The translations under genes were made by a program, and so were the position numbers. A stretch of DNA of 12,158 nucleotides from positions 1-12,158 of the forward strand of contig CALFWP010000142.1 in NCBI GenBank assembly GCA_937927905.1, given 5' to 3'. How positions within the stretch are numbered: position 1 is the stretch's first letter; every line of letters begins with the position of its first letter. Source of the stretch: an uncultured Neomegalonema sp. GTDB taxonomy: Bacteria > Pseudomonadota > Alphaproteobacteria > Rhodobacterales > Rhodobacteraceae. Below the pieces are notes generated by a model that was given only the letters and a program-made list of their open reading frames with translations, did not search any database and was not told where the DNA came from. Below are positions 1-7,065 of the stretch, piece by piece.

Positions 1-120
1 AAACAGGCTGGGGCTGCTGACCGTAAACAGGCTGGGGCTGCTGACCGTAAACAGGCTGGGGCTGCTGACCGTAAACGGGTTGCGCTTGCTGACCGTAAAC
101 GGGCTGCTGTTGCTGACCGC
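1..120. repeat. 24-bp tandem repeat, five units visible, cut by window edge
   Basis: Units lie at 1-24, 25-48, 49-72, 73-96 and 97-120. The first three are identical; the fourth and fifth differ by a few substitutions but keep AAAC at the start and GCTGACCG near the end. The period is a multiple of three. On the minus strand each unit encodes eight residues (YGQQPQPV in the identical copies), so copy-number changes would keep the reading frame. The array lies in the 3' part of the partial exported-protein gene and may continue beyond the left edge. Confidence 0.97.
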
Positions 121-436
121 CGGTCAAAACACTCCCAAGAGCGGCTGCACCAAGAGCTGTTCCTGTGCCACCGGCACCACCGCCAAGGACAGAACCCGCC
201 TGTCCGATGCTTCCTGCATTACTGGCACCAAGATCAAACAATTGAGCTTTTTGTCCGGCAGAAAGATTATCGGTCAAAACCTTTGCACCCGGCACCTGAC
301 TGCCGACAACCGCATCAAAAGCACTGGCTTTAGCATTGGTTTGTGCCTGGCCGATAATGCCGCCAAGCAGATCATTCGCTGATACCGGCGCGGATAAAAT
401 TGCAAGGATCCCGGAAACGACAACAATACGTTTCAT
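1..436 (-). CDS. Exported low-complexity protein with YGQQPQPV repeats (partial, C-terminus missing)
   Basis: An open frame runs from an ATG at 436 to the left edge without a stop: 145 residues, C-terminus cut off. The start is supported by GGAG (446-443) seven bases upstream. Residues 1-20 (MKRIVVVSGILAILSAPVSA) form a clear Sec signal peptide with a likely cut after VSA, so the product is exported. Residues 21-80 are a small, Ala/Gly/Asn/Gln-rich region of no family I recognise. Residues 80-107 are a hydrophobic Gly/Ala-rich stretch (VLGGGAGGTG, ALGAAALGSVLTGG). From about residue 108 the chain turns into Gln/Pro/Tyr-rich octapeptides, first degenerate (GGQQQQPV, YGQQAQPV), then identical YGQQPQPV. 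No cysteine is visible and charged residues are scarce. It has its own intergenic region downstream of der, so it is probably transcribed separately. Function unknown; a cell-envelope or extracellular matrix role is only a guess. Existence as a gene is fairly secure. Confidence 0.8.
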   Translation of the reverse strand, partial: MKRIVVVSGILAILSAPVSANDLLGGIIGQAQTNAKASAFDAVVGSQVPGAKVLTDNLSAGQKAQLFDLGASNAGSIGQAGSVLGGGAGGTGTALGAAALGSVLTGGQQQQPVYGQQAQPVYGQQPQPVYGQQPQPVYGQQPQPV

Positions 437-586
437 AATAAACTCCAACTTTCTAATAGTCCCTGCAACCTTTGATGGTATCAGGAACCGACTATGTCAA
501 CGTTCAATACCCTGATGCGCAGTAAGGCGTATTGCAGCATATCATAAAGTATTGTCACAACAGAAATCTTGTCAAACGGCTGCACC
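437..586 (-). promoter_or_regulatory. Intergenic region with candidate promoter for the repeat-protein gene
   Basis: This 150-bp gap lies between the der stop and the start of the exported repeat protein, both on the minus strand. Two perfect TTGACA hexamers occur on the minus strand, at 575-570 and 500-495. The first has TACTTT 18 bases downstream (551-546) as a weak -10. The second has no good -10 at normal spacing. No convincing intrinsic terminator for der is visible here: the small TAACCC/GGGTTA hairpin at the very end of der (589-606) is not followed by a T-run. Which hexamer is used, if either, cannot be decided by eye. Confidence 0.3.
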
Positions 587-1930
587 TTAACCCGCGTAAG
601 GGTTATCACCTTTACGCAGAAGCAGACGGATTGGCGTCCCGTTTAACCCGAACTCTTCCCGCAGGCCGTTTACGAGGTAACGGGTGTATGCTTCAGGCAA
701 ATCTTCCGGACGGGACGTAAAAACAATGAATGTAGGCGGCCGTGCCTTCGCTTGCGTCATATAACGCAGGCGGATGCGCCTGCCCCCGGGTGCAGGGGGC
801 GGGTGACGCGAAACCATATCAGCCAACCAGCGATTGAGTTTTGCCGTCGGGATACGGATATTCCAGACTGTATGCGCCTCTAGCACCGCATCGCGCAGGC
901 GCGACATACCACGCCCGTCAAGTGCGGACATGGTAACAATAGGAACCCCCCGCATCTGGGGCAACAATCGGGTCAATGCCTCTTTCAGGCCGGCCAGTTT
1001 AGCGGGTTTATCATCTATCAGATCCCATTTATTGACCCCAATGACAATGGCCCTGCCCTCCCGCTCTGCGAGATCGGCAATACGTAAATCCTGCGACTCC
1101 AGAGGGTTTTGAGCATCAATCAGAACGACAACAACTTCGGCGAATTTAAATGCGCGCAGGCCGTCCTGCACGGACATCTTTTCAAGCTTTTCATTCACCT
1201 TGGCCTTTTTACGCATACCGGCAGTATCAAAGATTTTGACCGGCATTCCGCCCCAGTTGAAACTGACCCCGATCGCATCGCGGGTTATGCCCGCCTCCGG
1301 ACCGGTCAGCATGCGGTCATGACCAAGGATCTGATTCACAAGGGTCGATTTGCCCGCATTGGGCCTGCCGACAATGGCAATCTGGACAGGGCCGTCCTCG
1401 CGTTCTTGGAAACTGTCCGTTTCATCCGTGTATTCGGTCAGGTCGAATGGCATCAACCGCTCACGCAGTTCATCCATGCCGATATTATGCTCTGCGGATA
1501 ACGCAACCGGCTCTCCCAACCCCAAAGAGAACGCATCGTAATATCCTTCATCCCCTGCCTTACCTTCAGCCTTGTTCGCGGCCAGGATAACCTTTGCATT
1601 TTTCTTACGCAAAAGCTCGGCAAAGCCTTTATCCGCAGCGGTTATACCGGCCCGGGCGTCAATCATGAAAAGACATATATCGGCCGCATCCACGGCACGT
1701 TCGGTCAGGCGGCGCATCCGTCCCTGCAGGGAGTCATCCGTGGCCTCTTCCAGGCCCGCTGTATCAACAACAGTAAAGCGCAAAGGCCCCAGACGGCCCT
1801 CACCCTCACGCAAATCACGTGTTACGCCAGGACGGTCATCGACCAGCGCCAGACGTTTCCCCACAAGGCGATTGAATAACGTTGATTTCCCGACATTCGG
1901 ACGTCCGATAATCGCAAGTGTGAACGTCAT
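587..1930 (-). CDS. der: Ribosome biogenesis GTPase Der (EngA)
   Basis: The 447-residue product has the unmistakable double-GTPase layout of Der/EngA, an essential GTPase that acts in assembly of the 50S ribosomal subunit. G domain 1 has the P-loop GRPNVGKS (9-16), DTAG (56-59) and NKAE (119-122). After an acidic linker (about 162-180), G domain 2 has GRPNAGKS (188-195), DTAG (235-238), NKWD (300-303) and SAL (335-337). The C-terminal part from about 352 is the KH-like RNA-binding domain typical of the family (LNRWLADMV, RIRLRYMTQ, PPTFIVF, YLVNGLREEFG). All nucleotide-binding motifs are intact and the length is normal. The ATG start begins exactly at the conserved N-terminus; its ribosome binding site (AAAGG, eight bases upstream) is modest. 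It follows bamB by 38 bp on the same strand, the conserved yfgM-bamB-der order, so cotranscription is likely. Confidence 0.98.
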   Translation of the reverse strand: MTFTLAIIGRPNVGKSTLFNRLVGKRLALVDDRPGVTRDLREGEGRLGPLRFTVVDTAGLEEATDDSLQGRMRRLTERAVDAADICLFMIDARAGITAADKGFAELLRKKNAKVILAANKAEGKAGDEGYYDAFSLGLGEPVALSAEHNIGMDELRERLMPFDLTEYTDETDSFQEREDGPVQIAIVGRPNAGKSTLVNQILGHDRMLTGPEAGITRDAIGVSFNWGGMPVKIFDTAGMRKKAKVNEKLEKMSVQDGLRAFKFAEVVVVLIDAQNPLESQDLRIADLAEREGRAIVIGVNKWDLIDDKPAKLAGLKEALTRLLPQMRGVPIVTMSALDGRGMSRLRDAVLEAHTVWNIRIPTAKLNRWLADMVSRHPPPAPGGRRIRLRYMTQAKARPPTFIVFTSRPEDLPEAYTRYLVNGLREEFGLNGTPIRLLLRKGDNPYAG

Positions 1931-1968
1931 CGGTCCGGCCTTTCAGGATATCAGTTTAATTCCGCTGT

Positions 1969-3309
1969 TTAGCGGTACGCCGCCAACGTTGCATCATCGG
2001 TCAGCACATAGACCGTTCCACCCGCGACAACAGGTGCATTTTTTGCACCACCCGGCAGATCAACCTCACCGGCAGGGTTTCCGTTCAGAGGCTCAATGGC
2101 AACAATCTTGCCCAGGTCAGAGGTCAGCAACAGCCTTCCGCCCGCTAGAACCGGCCCTGCCCAGGTAATGGGTCTTTCGCGACTCTCAGCGTCGCGAAAC
2201 CCCCCAAGCTCACGTGCCCAGATCACATTGCCGGTATCTTTTTCAAATGCTAACAATCTGCCCTCCCCAGACACGAAGAACACAGTGTTTCCGGCCACAT
2301 AAGGTGCCTGCAACCCGCCCGCATTACGGGTCCAGAGCCGCTCTCCCGTGCGCAGGTCTACCGCTGCAAACCGCCCCGACTGACTGGCCGCATAAACGGT
2401 TCCATCCACGATCACCGGATCACTCGACACGTCGTTCAAAACCGAAAGTGCGGTTGCATTGCGTGTTCCTGTCAGATCATCCACCCAACCGACACGTCCG
2501 GATGCGGCAACATAGGCATTCAACTCACCCGAAGAAAACGGCGCAACAACAACCGGGCCGAAAGCAGCGGGTGCCGCCCCGCCAAGAACACCCGCACTTT
2601 GTTCAAGCGCCTGCTCCGACCACAAAACCTCGCCCGTCCCTGCATCAGCAGCAATCACACGGTTGTTACGGGTCACTGCAAAAACCCGTCCTTCGGCTAC
2701 GGCAGGTGCAGAACGGCTGGGCGCGCCAAGTGTTGCAGTCCATTCCACTGAACCTGAGACAGCAGAGAGTGCATGAAGATTGCCGAAACCGTTTGAGACG
2801 TACAGTCTGCCACCATCATATGCGAGACCGCCGCCGAACCCGTCAAAAGCATCTTCACCCTCCGGTGTCAGGTCGGAGCGCCAGATCTCTGCACCGCTTT
2901 GCGCATTGAATGCGGACACAGTCGCACCGGCATCCAATGTATAAACCAGTCCACCGGCAACCACCGGCGAGGACACAATTCGTCCGCTTGAACCACTGCC
3001 CGCACCTGCATCTGCGGTCCAGACCAGCGCAAGCGTGTCAGCGGTTTGCACATGGCCGATTGAACGTGCCGCATTGCCGTTCAGTTGCGGCCAATCTGCA
3101 TTTGCTGTAGCGCGAGGTATCGACACCCGCACCGCTCCTGCATCAGCGGCAAGCGCATTCGCAGATCCGCTGTCGCTTAATGAAATGCGCGTACCGCTGA
3201 GCTTTTCCTCGTCGTCAGAGAAAAAATTCAGAGCTTCGCAGCCGGACATTAGAACAACAGATGACAGCGCCAAAGCGCGCAGAGCAGAGCGGGTGACGAA
3301 TGTCATCAT
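1969..3309 (-). CDS. bamB: Outer membrane assembly lipoprotein BamB (PQQ-like beta-propeller)
   Basis: The 446-residue product begins with a lipoprotein signal peptide ending in the lipobox LMSG-C (Cys24 is the predicted lipidated residue). It would therefore be anchored in the outer membrane facing the periplasm. From about residue 70 the chain is built of PQQ-type propeller repeats, each with a Gly-x-Val/Leu-Tyr strand, a short turn and a closing Thr/Ser-Gly-x-x-x-W. Clear copies end in SGAEIW (138-143), SGSVEW (185-190), TGEVLW (225-230), TGERLW (321-326) and TGNVIW (359-364), with a final GTVYVLTDDATLAAYR. This is the YfgL/BamB architecture. In the BAM complex BamB assists insertion of beta-barrel proteins together with BamA. 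Start ATGATG at 3309 overlaps the TGA of the upstream yfgM-like gene by 4 bp (translational coupling); the second ATG (3306) is an equally possible start. PQQ-cofactor dehydrogenases are the alternative but are far longer and lack a lipobox. Confidence 0.92.
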   Translation of the reverse strand: MMTFVTRSALRALALSSVVLMSGCEALNFFSDDEEKLSGTRISLSDSGSANALAADAGAVRVSIPRATANADWPQLNGNAARSIGHVQTADTLALVWTADAGAGSGSSGRIVSSPVVAGGLVYTLDAGATVSAFNAQSGAEIWRSDLTPEGEDAFDGFGGGLAYDGGRLYVSNGFGNLHALSAVSGSVEWTATLGAPSRSAPAVAEGRVFAVTRNNRVIAADAGTGEVLWSEQALEQSAGVLGGAAPAAFGPVVVAPFSSGELNAYVAASGRVGWVDDLTGTRNATALSVLNDVSSDPVIVDGTVYAASQSGRFAAVDLRTGERLWTRNAGGLQAPYVAGNTVFFVSGEGRLLAFEKDTGNVIWARELGGFRDAESRERPITWAGPVLAGGRLLLTSDLGKIVAIEPLNGNPAGEVDLPGGAKNAPVVAGGTVYVLTDDATLAAYR

Positions 3310-4010
3310 TGATCAATGCCTTCATCAGTTCCGGGTCCATTATCACTTTTCCCGTCATCACCTGCCGCACCGCCCAGCGCCGAAATCATCTCCTGCGCTC
3401 TGGCCTGTACCGCCGGTGTTGTTTGCGCATCGGCGGCGAGTGTGCGAAAGACATCCGCTGCAGCCTCATTATCACCGTTACGGACATGGGCCGCCGCCAT
3501 AAACTCCAGTGCCAGCGAACGCCATGGCTGCCCGGCCGCCGTTAAAGGTTTGAGTTCATCCATCATTTCTGAAGGGTCCATCAGATCGGCGCGGATCATG
3601 ATCATGCGCAACCTGGCAAGACCGGTGAAGCGTTCATCAACACCGGACATGGCCGCAACCGTCCGGTACTGCTCTACGGCACGATCCACATCACCGGATG
3701 CGCCGAAAGCGGCAGCAGCGCGCAGACCGGCAATCGCGGCGTAATCACCTTGGCTGTTATCCGACAATGCCAGAAAAGCTTCGGCGGCCTCGGCTGAATC
3801 CTCGACGTTCTGCGCCTCTATCAATGCGCCGCCGGCTTCTCTCATGGATTCTATCTTATCATTTTTCCACCAGGATTGCGCGGCAGTGCCAAGGACGATC
3901 AGCGCAATACCTCCGATCACAAAAGGACCGTATTTCCGCCATGCCGCATACATCGCATCACGGCGGACCTCTTCAGTGACTTCCTGAACAAAAGAGTCGC
4001 TATCGGCCAA
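3306..4010 (-). CDS. YfgM-like inner-membrane tetratricopeptide protein
   Basis: The 234-residue product has a cytoplasmic N-terminus of about 26 residues containing EVTEEVRRDAMYAAWRKYG. One membrane helix follows (about 28-46, PFVIGGIALIVLGTAAQSW). The rest is a helical, Ala-rich periplasmic region with TPR-like helix pairs (AAIAGLRAAAAFGASGDVDRAV; SLALEFMAAAHVRNGDNEAA) and a disordered acidic C-tail. This matches the YfgM / TPR_21 family, which in E. coli is an inner-membrane, periplasm-facing protein linked to the Sec translocon and periplasmic chaperones. The start codon is TTG (4010-4008): no ATG or GTG lies upstream in frame before a stop, and GGAGG sits five bases ahead of it. The first in-frame ATG (residue 20) would remove conserved N-terminal sequence. 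It is the first gene of the cluster that continues with bamB (4-bp overlap) and der; this order supports the identification more than the weak sequence signature does. Confidence 0.85.
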   Translation of the reverse strand: MADSDSFVQEVTEEVRRDAMYAAWRKYGPFVIGGIALIVLGTAAQSWWKNDKIESMREAGGALIEAQNVEDSAEAAEAFLALSDNSQGDYAAIAGLRAAAAFGASGDVDRAVEQYRTVAAMSGVDERFTGLARLRMIMIRADLMDPSEMMDELKPLTAAGQPWRSLALEFMAAAHVRNGDNEAAADVFRTLAADAQTTPAVQARAQEMISALGGAAGDDGKSDNGPGTDEGIDQ

Positions 4011-4183
4011 TTGAGCCTCCGGAAAATAAGAGCATTGTGTCTATTAGACGCGGACATTACGCATCCTTCGGCCTGACGCAAGCATCACAGCGTACAGGTT
4101 TGGTCTTTTAAGAGGCAATAACAGCGATTTCAGTGAAAATCCATGGCGGTTTTCACCCCGTCCGGCACAAGAGCCGCCCCGGG
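4011..4183 (-). promoter_or_regulatory. Intergenic region between the CaiD-like gene and the yfgM-like gene
   Basis: These 173 bp separate the catabolic operon from the yfgM-bamB-der cluster. Visible elements are GGAGG (4019-4015, minus strand) serving the TTG start, and a 7-bp hairpin GTGAAAA/TTTTCAC (4133-4139 with 4150-4156, 10-base loop) that has no T-run on the minus strand, so it is a weak terminator at best. There is also a GTCTA-T-TAGAC inverted repeat near 4050. A promoter for the downstream cluster is expected here, but I see no strong -35/-10 pair. Readthrough from the upstream operon therefore cannot be excluded. Confidence 0.35.
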
Positions 4184-4969
4184 TCAACGACCTTTCCAGA
4201 CCGGATCACGCTTTTCCGCAAAGGCTTTTGCTCCCTCCAGATTATCTTCGGACCCGTAAAGGATATCAACGGTTGCGAGTTGACGCTTCGTAATGCGGTT
4301 CATGGCGTCCTGAAATTTTAAATCTTCCGCTTCCCGCACGGTTTCCTTAATTGCCGCATAAACCAGCGGCGGACCGCTTTCGAGCAGGCGCGCAAGCGTC
4401 CATGCTTCATCCATCAGCGTATCAGCAGCATGTATCCGGTTCACAAACCCCCACCGCGCGGCCTCCTCCGCCTCCAGCCAGCGGCCCGTAAACAGCATCT
4501 CCATGGCGATATGATAGGGAATACGTTTGGGCAGCTTGACCGTCGCCGCATCCGCCAACGTGCCCGAGCGGATTTCCGGCAGGGCAAAGCTGGCATGATC
4601 CGCCGCAAGAATGATATCTGCCGACAACGCCAGCTCCAGCCCGCCGCCACAGCAAATCCCGTTTACGGCAGCAATCACAGGTTTATTCAGTCCCCGCAAC
4701 TCCTGTAATCCGCCAAAACCGCCGACACCGTAATCCCCATCCACGGCATCGCCATCCGCTGCCGCCTTCAAATCCCAACCGGGGCAAAAAAACTTCTCTC
4801 CAGCACCTGTTATGATCGCCACCCGCAGTTCATTGTCATCACGGAATGCCGCAAAAGTCTCTCCCATGACACGCGAAGTTTGGAGGTCGATTGCATTGGC
4901 TTTAGGCCGGTCCAGCGTCACTTCAAGAATACCACCCTCACGGCGGATACGGACGGGAGAGTCAGTCAT
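4184..4969 (-). CDS. CaiD-like enoyl-CoA hydratase (crotonase family)
   Basis: The 261-residue product is a full-length crotonase-fold protein. It shares with E. coli carnitinyl-CoA dehydratase CaiD the stretches LDRPKANAID (19-28), RVAIITGAGEKFF (49-61), GWDLKAAA (64-71), NKPVIAAVNG (95-104) and the C-terminal AFAEKRDPVWKGR. The two acid residues used by hydratases are present: Glu112 in GGGLELAL and Glu132 in FALPE. The reaction is probably reversible addition of water to a 2,3-unsaturated acyl-CoA such as crotonobetainyl-CoA. The loop after Glu132, usually Gly-hydrophobic-Pro-x-(S/A)-G-G in the family, reads GTLADAATVKLP here, which may alter the substrate pocket. The start ATG overlaps the acyl-CoA synthetase stop by 8 bp and has AAGGAT eight bases upstream. 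It is the last gene of the operon. Assignment to the CaiD branch is good; the true substrate is not known, so no symbol is given. Confidence 0.85.
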   Translation of the reverse strand: MTDSPVRIRREGGILEVTLDRPKANAIDLQTSRVMGETFAAFRDDNELRVAIITGAGEKFFCPGWDLKAAADGDAVDGDYGVGGFGGLQELRGLNKPVIAAVNGICCGGGLELALSADIILAADHASFALPEIRSGTLADAATVKLPKRIPYHIAMEMLFTGRWLEAEEAARWGFVNRIHAADTLMDEAWTLARLLESGPPLVYAAIKETVREAEDLKFQDAMNRITKRQLATVDILYGSEDNLEGAKAFAEKRDPVWKGR

Positions 4970-7019
4970 CAGCTTTTATCCTTATCAAAGCATCGGCGGC
5001 ATATGCGCCCTCTTTGCACGCAATCAGCGGGTTTACGTCAAGCTCTTCAAGGCGATTAACGTGGGCTTCGGCAAAGCCTGCCACGGCCTGCACCGCCCCG
5101 ATCACCGCATCAAGATCAGCGGCGGGCTTACCCCGATACCCCGTAAGCAGTTTCGAGATTCTGAGCTCGCCAAGTGCCGTCCGAACATCTTCATCCGATA
5201 CCGGCAGCAAAAGCGTCGCACTGTCCTGCAACAGCTCGGTCAATATGCCGCCCGCACCGATCGTCAGCATCAAACCGTAAACCGGGTCACGGGTCACGCC
5301 GATAATCAGTTCCACCAGCGGATCAGGCACCATTTTTTCAACAAGCACACCCTCGCATTGGCGCAGCATTTCAGTCGCCGCCATAGCAACCGCCCCGCGG
5401 TCATTGAGGTTCAGCACGACCCCGCCTGACTCGGTCTTATGGGCAATGCCCACCGCTTTAACCGCCACAGGATAGCCCAGACGTGCAGCTTCCGTTGCGG
5501 CGGCACCGGCATCTGCGGCAAACGCACCGTCCGGACTTTTCAGTCCGTATTCCGTAAGTGCGGCTTTGCTTTGCGCTTCCGTCCAGTCATGGATGGCACC
5601 TGTTCCCTGCAGAGCCATTTTCAGCAACGACGGCGCAGAGCTTTGCGCCCAGGCTTCGCCTATTGCAGCCGAGGCATCCGCAGCGTTCAGCGCCTGTTCA
5701 ATCCCGCAAAGCGGGGCAAGACCTGCTTCCATGAATTGTACCGACCGGTCCTCGGGCATCAGTTCAGGCAATGAGGCCACAACAGCGCAGCGTGCATTGA
5801 CCTTTTTCTGGGCCGCGATGATGCCCGCCACTGCCGGTTCCCAGGTTTCATGACTGCACCGGTCTGCACGCGGAAAATCCAGGATCAGCATTGAGAGGTC
5901 AAAACCGGGGACCATTGCCGCAGAGAATGTCCCGGTCAGAGCCGCTTCATCCCCCCAGATAAACGTATGGTAATCCAGCGGATTCGCCACCGTAACCATC
6001 GGATTCAATGTCTTTGACACCGCCGTCTTTTCAGCGGATTTATAGGCGCGAAAACGCAGGTTAAAGGACATGGCGGTATCGGCCACAAGCGAGGCTTCCC
6101 CGCCCGAACAGCTCATCGACAGGATATCACGGCCCGACAAGGCACCATGGACGTGTAGCAGCTTCAATGTCTCGACAAGATCAGGAATACCAGGCAACAG
6201 AGGAATGCCGAGGCGCCGGAAAAACGCGCGACTTCCGGCGTCCGATCCGGCCAGCGATGCAGTATGCGAGACAGTGGCCGCCTGTGCCTGTTCCGATGCG
6301 CCGACTTTTATTGCAACAACCGGCACCCGGCGTTCACGGGCGCGGGCAGCCAGATTTTCAAAGGCCGCCGGATCACCCACACCCTCGATATGCAGGCCGA
6401 TCGCCGTTACCCGATTATCATCCAGCAGGGCCTCTGCCATTTGCGCCAGTCCGATTTGCGCCTGATTGCCTGCGGTCAGCATGTAAGCAACGGGCAAACC
6501 GCGCCCCTGCATCGACAGATTAATTGCCATATTCGAGGATTGCGTGAGGATCGCTACCCCTCTGTCCACACGCGCCCCGCCATGCTGATCCGGCCAGAGT
6601 GTCGCGCCATCAAGATAATTCAGCGCGCCATAGCAATTCGGCCCGATCACCGGCATATCTCCTGCGGCTTCCATCAGCGCCGCGTTGCGGCCAGCGCCGT
6701 CATCCGTTTCGCTGAAACCGGAAGCAAAGCACACCGCGCCCCCCGCTCCGGCAACGCTTAAGTGCCGGACGAGATCAATCGTGGCATCTCTGTTGACACC
6801 GATCCAGGCCGCATCCGGCACAGCAGGCAATGCATCAGCCGATACATAGGCCTTGATACCATGAACCGTATCGCGCTTCGGATGTACCGGCCAGATACTG
6901 CCCTCAAAACCGGCCTTCAGCAGCTGTTCAACAACATTCGCCGCCCATGTGCCGCCGAACACGGCTACGGATTTCGGACGTAGCAGACGAGACAGATCAG
7001 GGGTCATTTGCGGTCGCAT
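4962..7019 (-). CDS. ADP-forming acyl-CoA synthetase (acetate-CoA ligase family, fused subunits)
   Basis: The 685-residue product has the alpha-beta fused layout of NDP-forming acyl-CoA synthetases. A Rossmann-type CoA-binding domain comes first (LLRPKSVAVFGGT, 12-24; VIGPNCYGALN, 124-134). Two succinyl-CoA-ligase-like domains follow (TQSSNMA; SCSGGEASLVAD, 303-314), and a C-terminal ATP-grasp domain runs from about 470 (GYPVAVKAVGIAHKTESGG; IGAGGILTELLQD, 587-599; ELDVNPL, 659-665). Both histidines expected for the phospho-histidine relay are present: His252 in VSHTASLAGSD and His527 in AHKTESGG. The enzyme should convert ATP, CoA and a carboxylic acid to acyl-CoA, ADP and phosphate in the cytoplasm. 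It lies 46 bp after the acyl-CoA dehydrogenase and overlaps the CaiD-like gene, so it probably activates the operon's substrate. The start is either ATG 7019 or ATG 7007 (residue 5); neither has a strong ribosome binding site. An alternative is a DddX-type DMSP lyase, also of this superfamily; I cannot separate these by eye. Confidence 0.88.
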   Translation of the reverse strand: MRPQMTPDLSRLLRPKSVAVFGGTWAANVVEQLLKAGFEGSIWPVHPKRDTVHGIKAYVSADALPAVPDAAWIGVNRDATIDLVRHLSVAGAGGAVCFASGFSETDDGAGRNAALMEAAGDMPVIGPNCYGALNYLDGATLWPDQHGGARVDRGVAILTQSSNMAINLSMQGRGLPVAYMLTAGNQAQIGLAQMAEALLDDNRVTAIGLHIEGVGDPAAFENLAARARERRVPVVAIKVGASEQAQAATVSHTASLAGSDAGSRAFFRRLGIPLLPGIPDLVETLKLLHVHGALSGRDILSMSCSGGEASLVADTAMSFNLRFRAYKSAEKTAVSKTLNPMVTVANPLDYHTFIWGDEAALTGTFSAAMVPGFDLSMLILDFPRADRCSHETWEPAVAGIIAAQKKVNARCAVVASLPELMPEDRSVQFMEAGLAPLCGIEQALNAADASAAIGEAWAQSSAPSLLKMALQGTGAIHDWTEAQSKAALTEYGLKSPDGAFAADAGAAATEAARLGYPVAVKAVGIAHKTESGGVVLNLNDRGAVAMAATEMLRQCEGVLVEKMVPDPLVELIIGVTRDPVYGLMLTIGAGGILTELLQDSATLLLPVSDEDVRTALGELRISKLLTGYRGKPAADLDAVIGAVQAVAGFAEAHVNRLEELDVNPLIACKEGAYAADALIRIKADD

Positions 7020-7065
7020 TCTTCACAGCTTTGACCCTGAAGCAGATAAGACTATTCCGGTACAC

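Noticed and set aside
1..120. Possible CRISPR-like repeat array
   Set aside because: The repeats are directly adjacent with no spacers, have a 24-bp period and encode in-frame octapeptides, so this is a coding minisatellite.
80..382. 100-codon plus-strand frame at the left edge
   Set aside because: It is antisense to the exported repeat protein, which has a signal peptide and ribosome binding site; the plus-strand product has no recognisable features.
589..606. Hairpin TAACCC/GGGTTA at the end of der as a terminator
   Set aside because: The stem is only six bases, overlaps the last codons and is not followed by a T-run on the minus strand.
1572..2168. 198-codon open frame on the plus strand across the start of der and the end of bamB
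   Set aside because: It lies antisense to two clearly identified genes, is rich in Arg/Ser/Pro as expected of a shadow frame, and has no family features.
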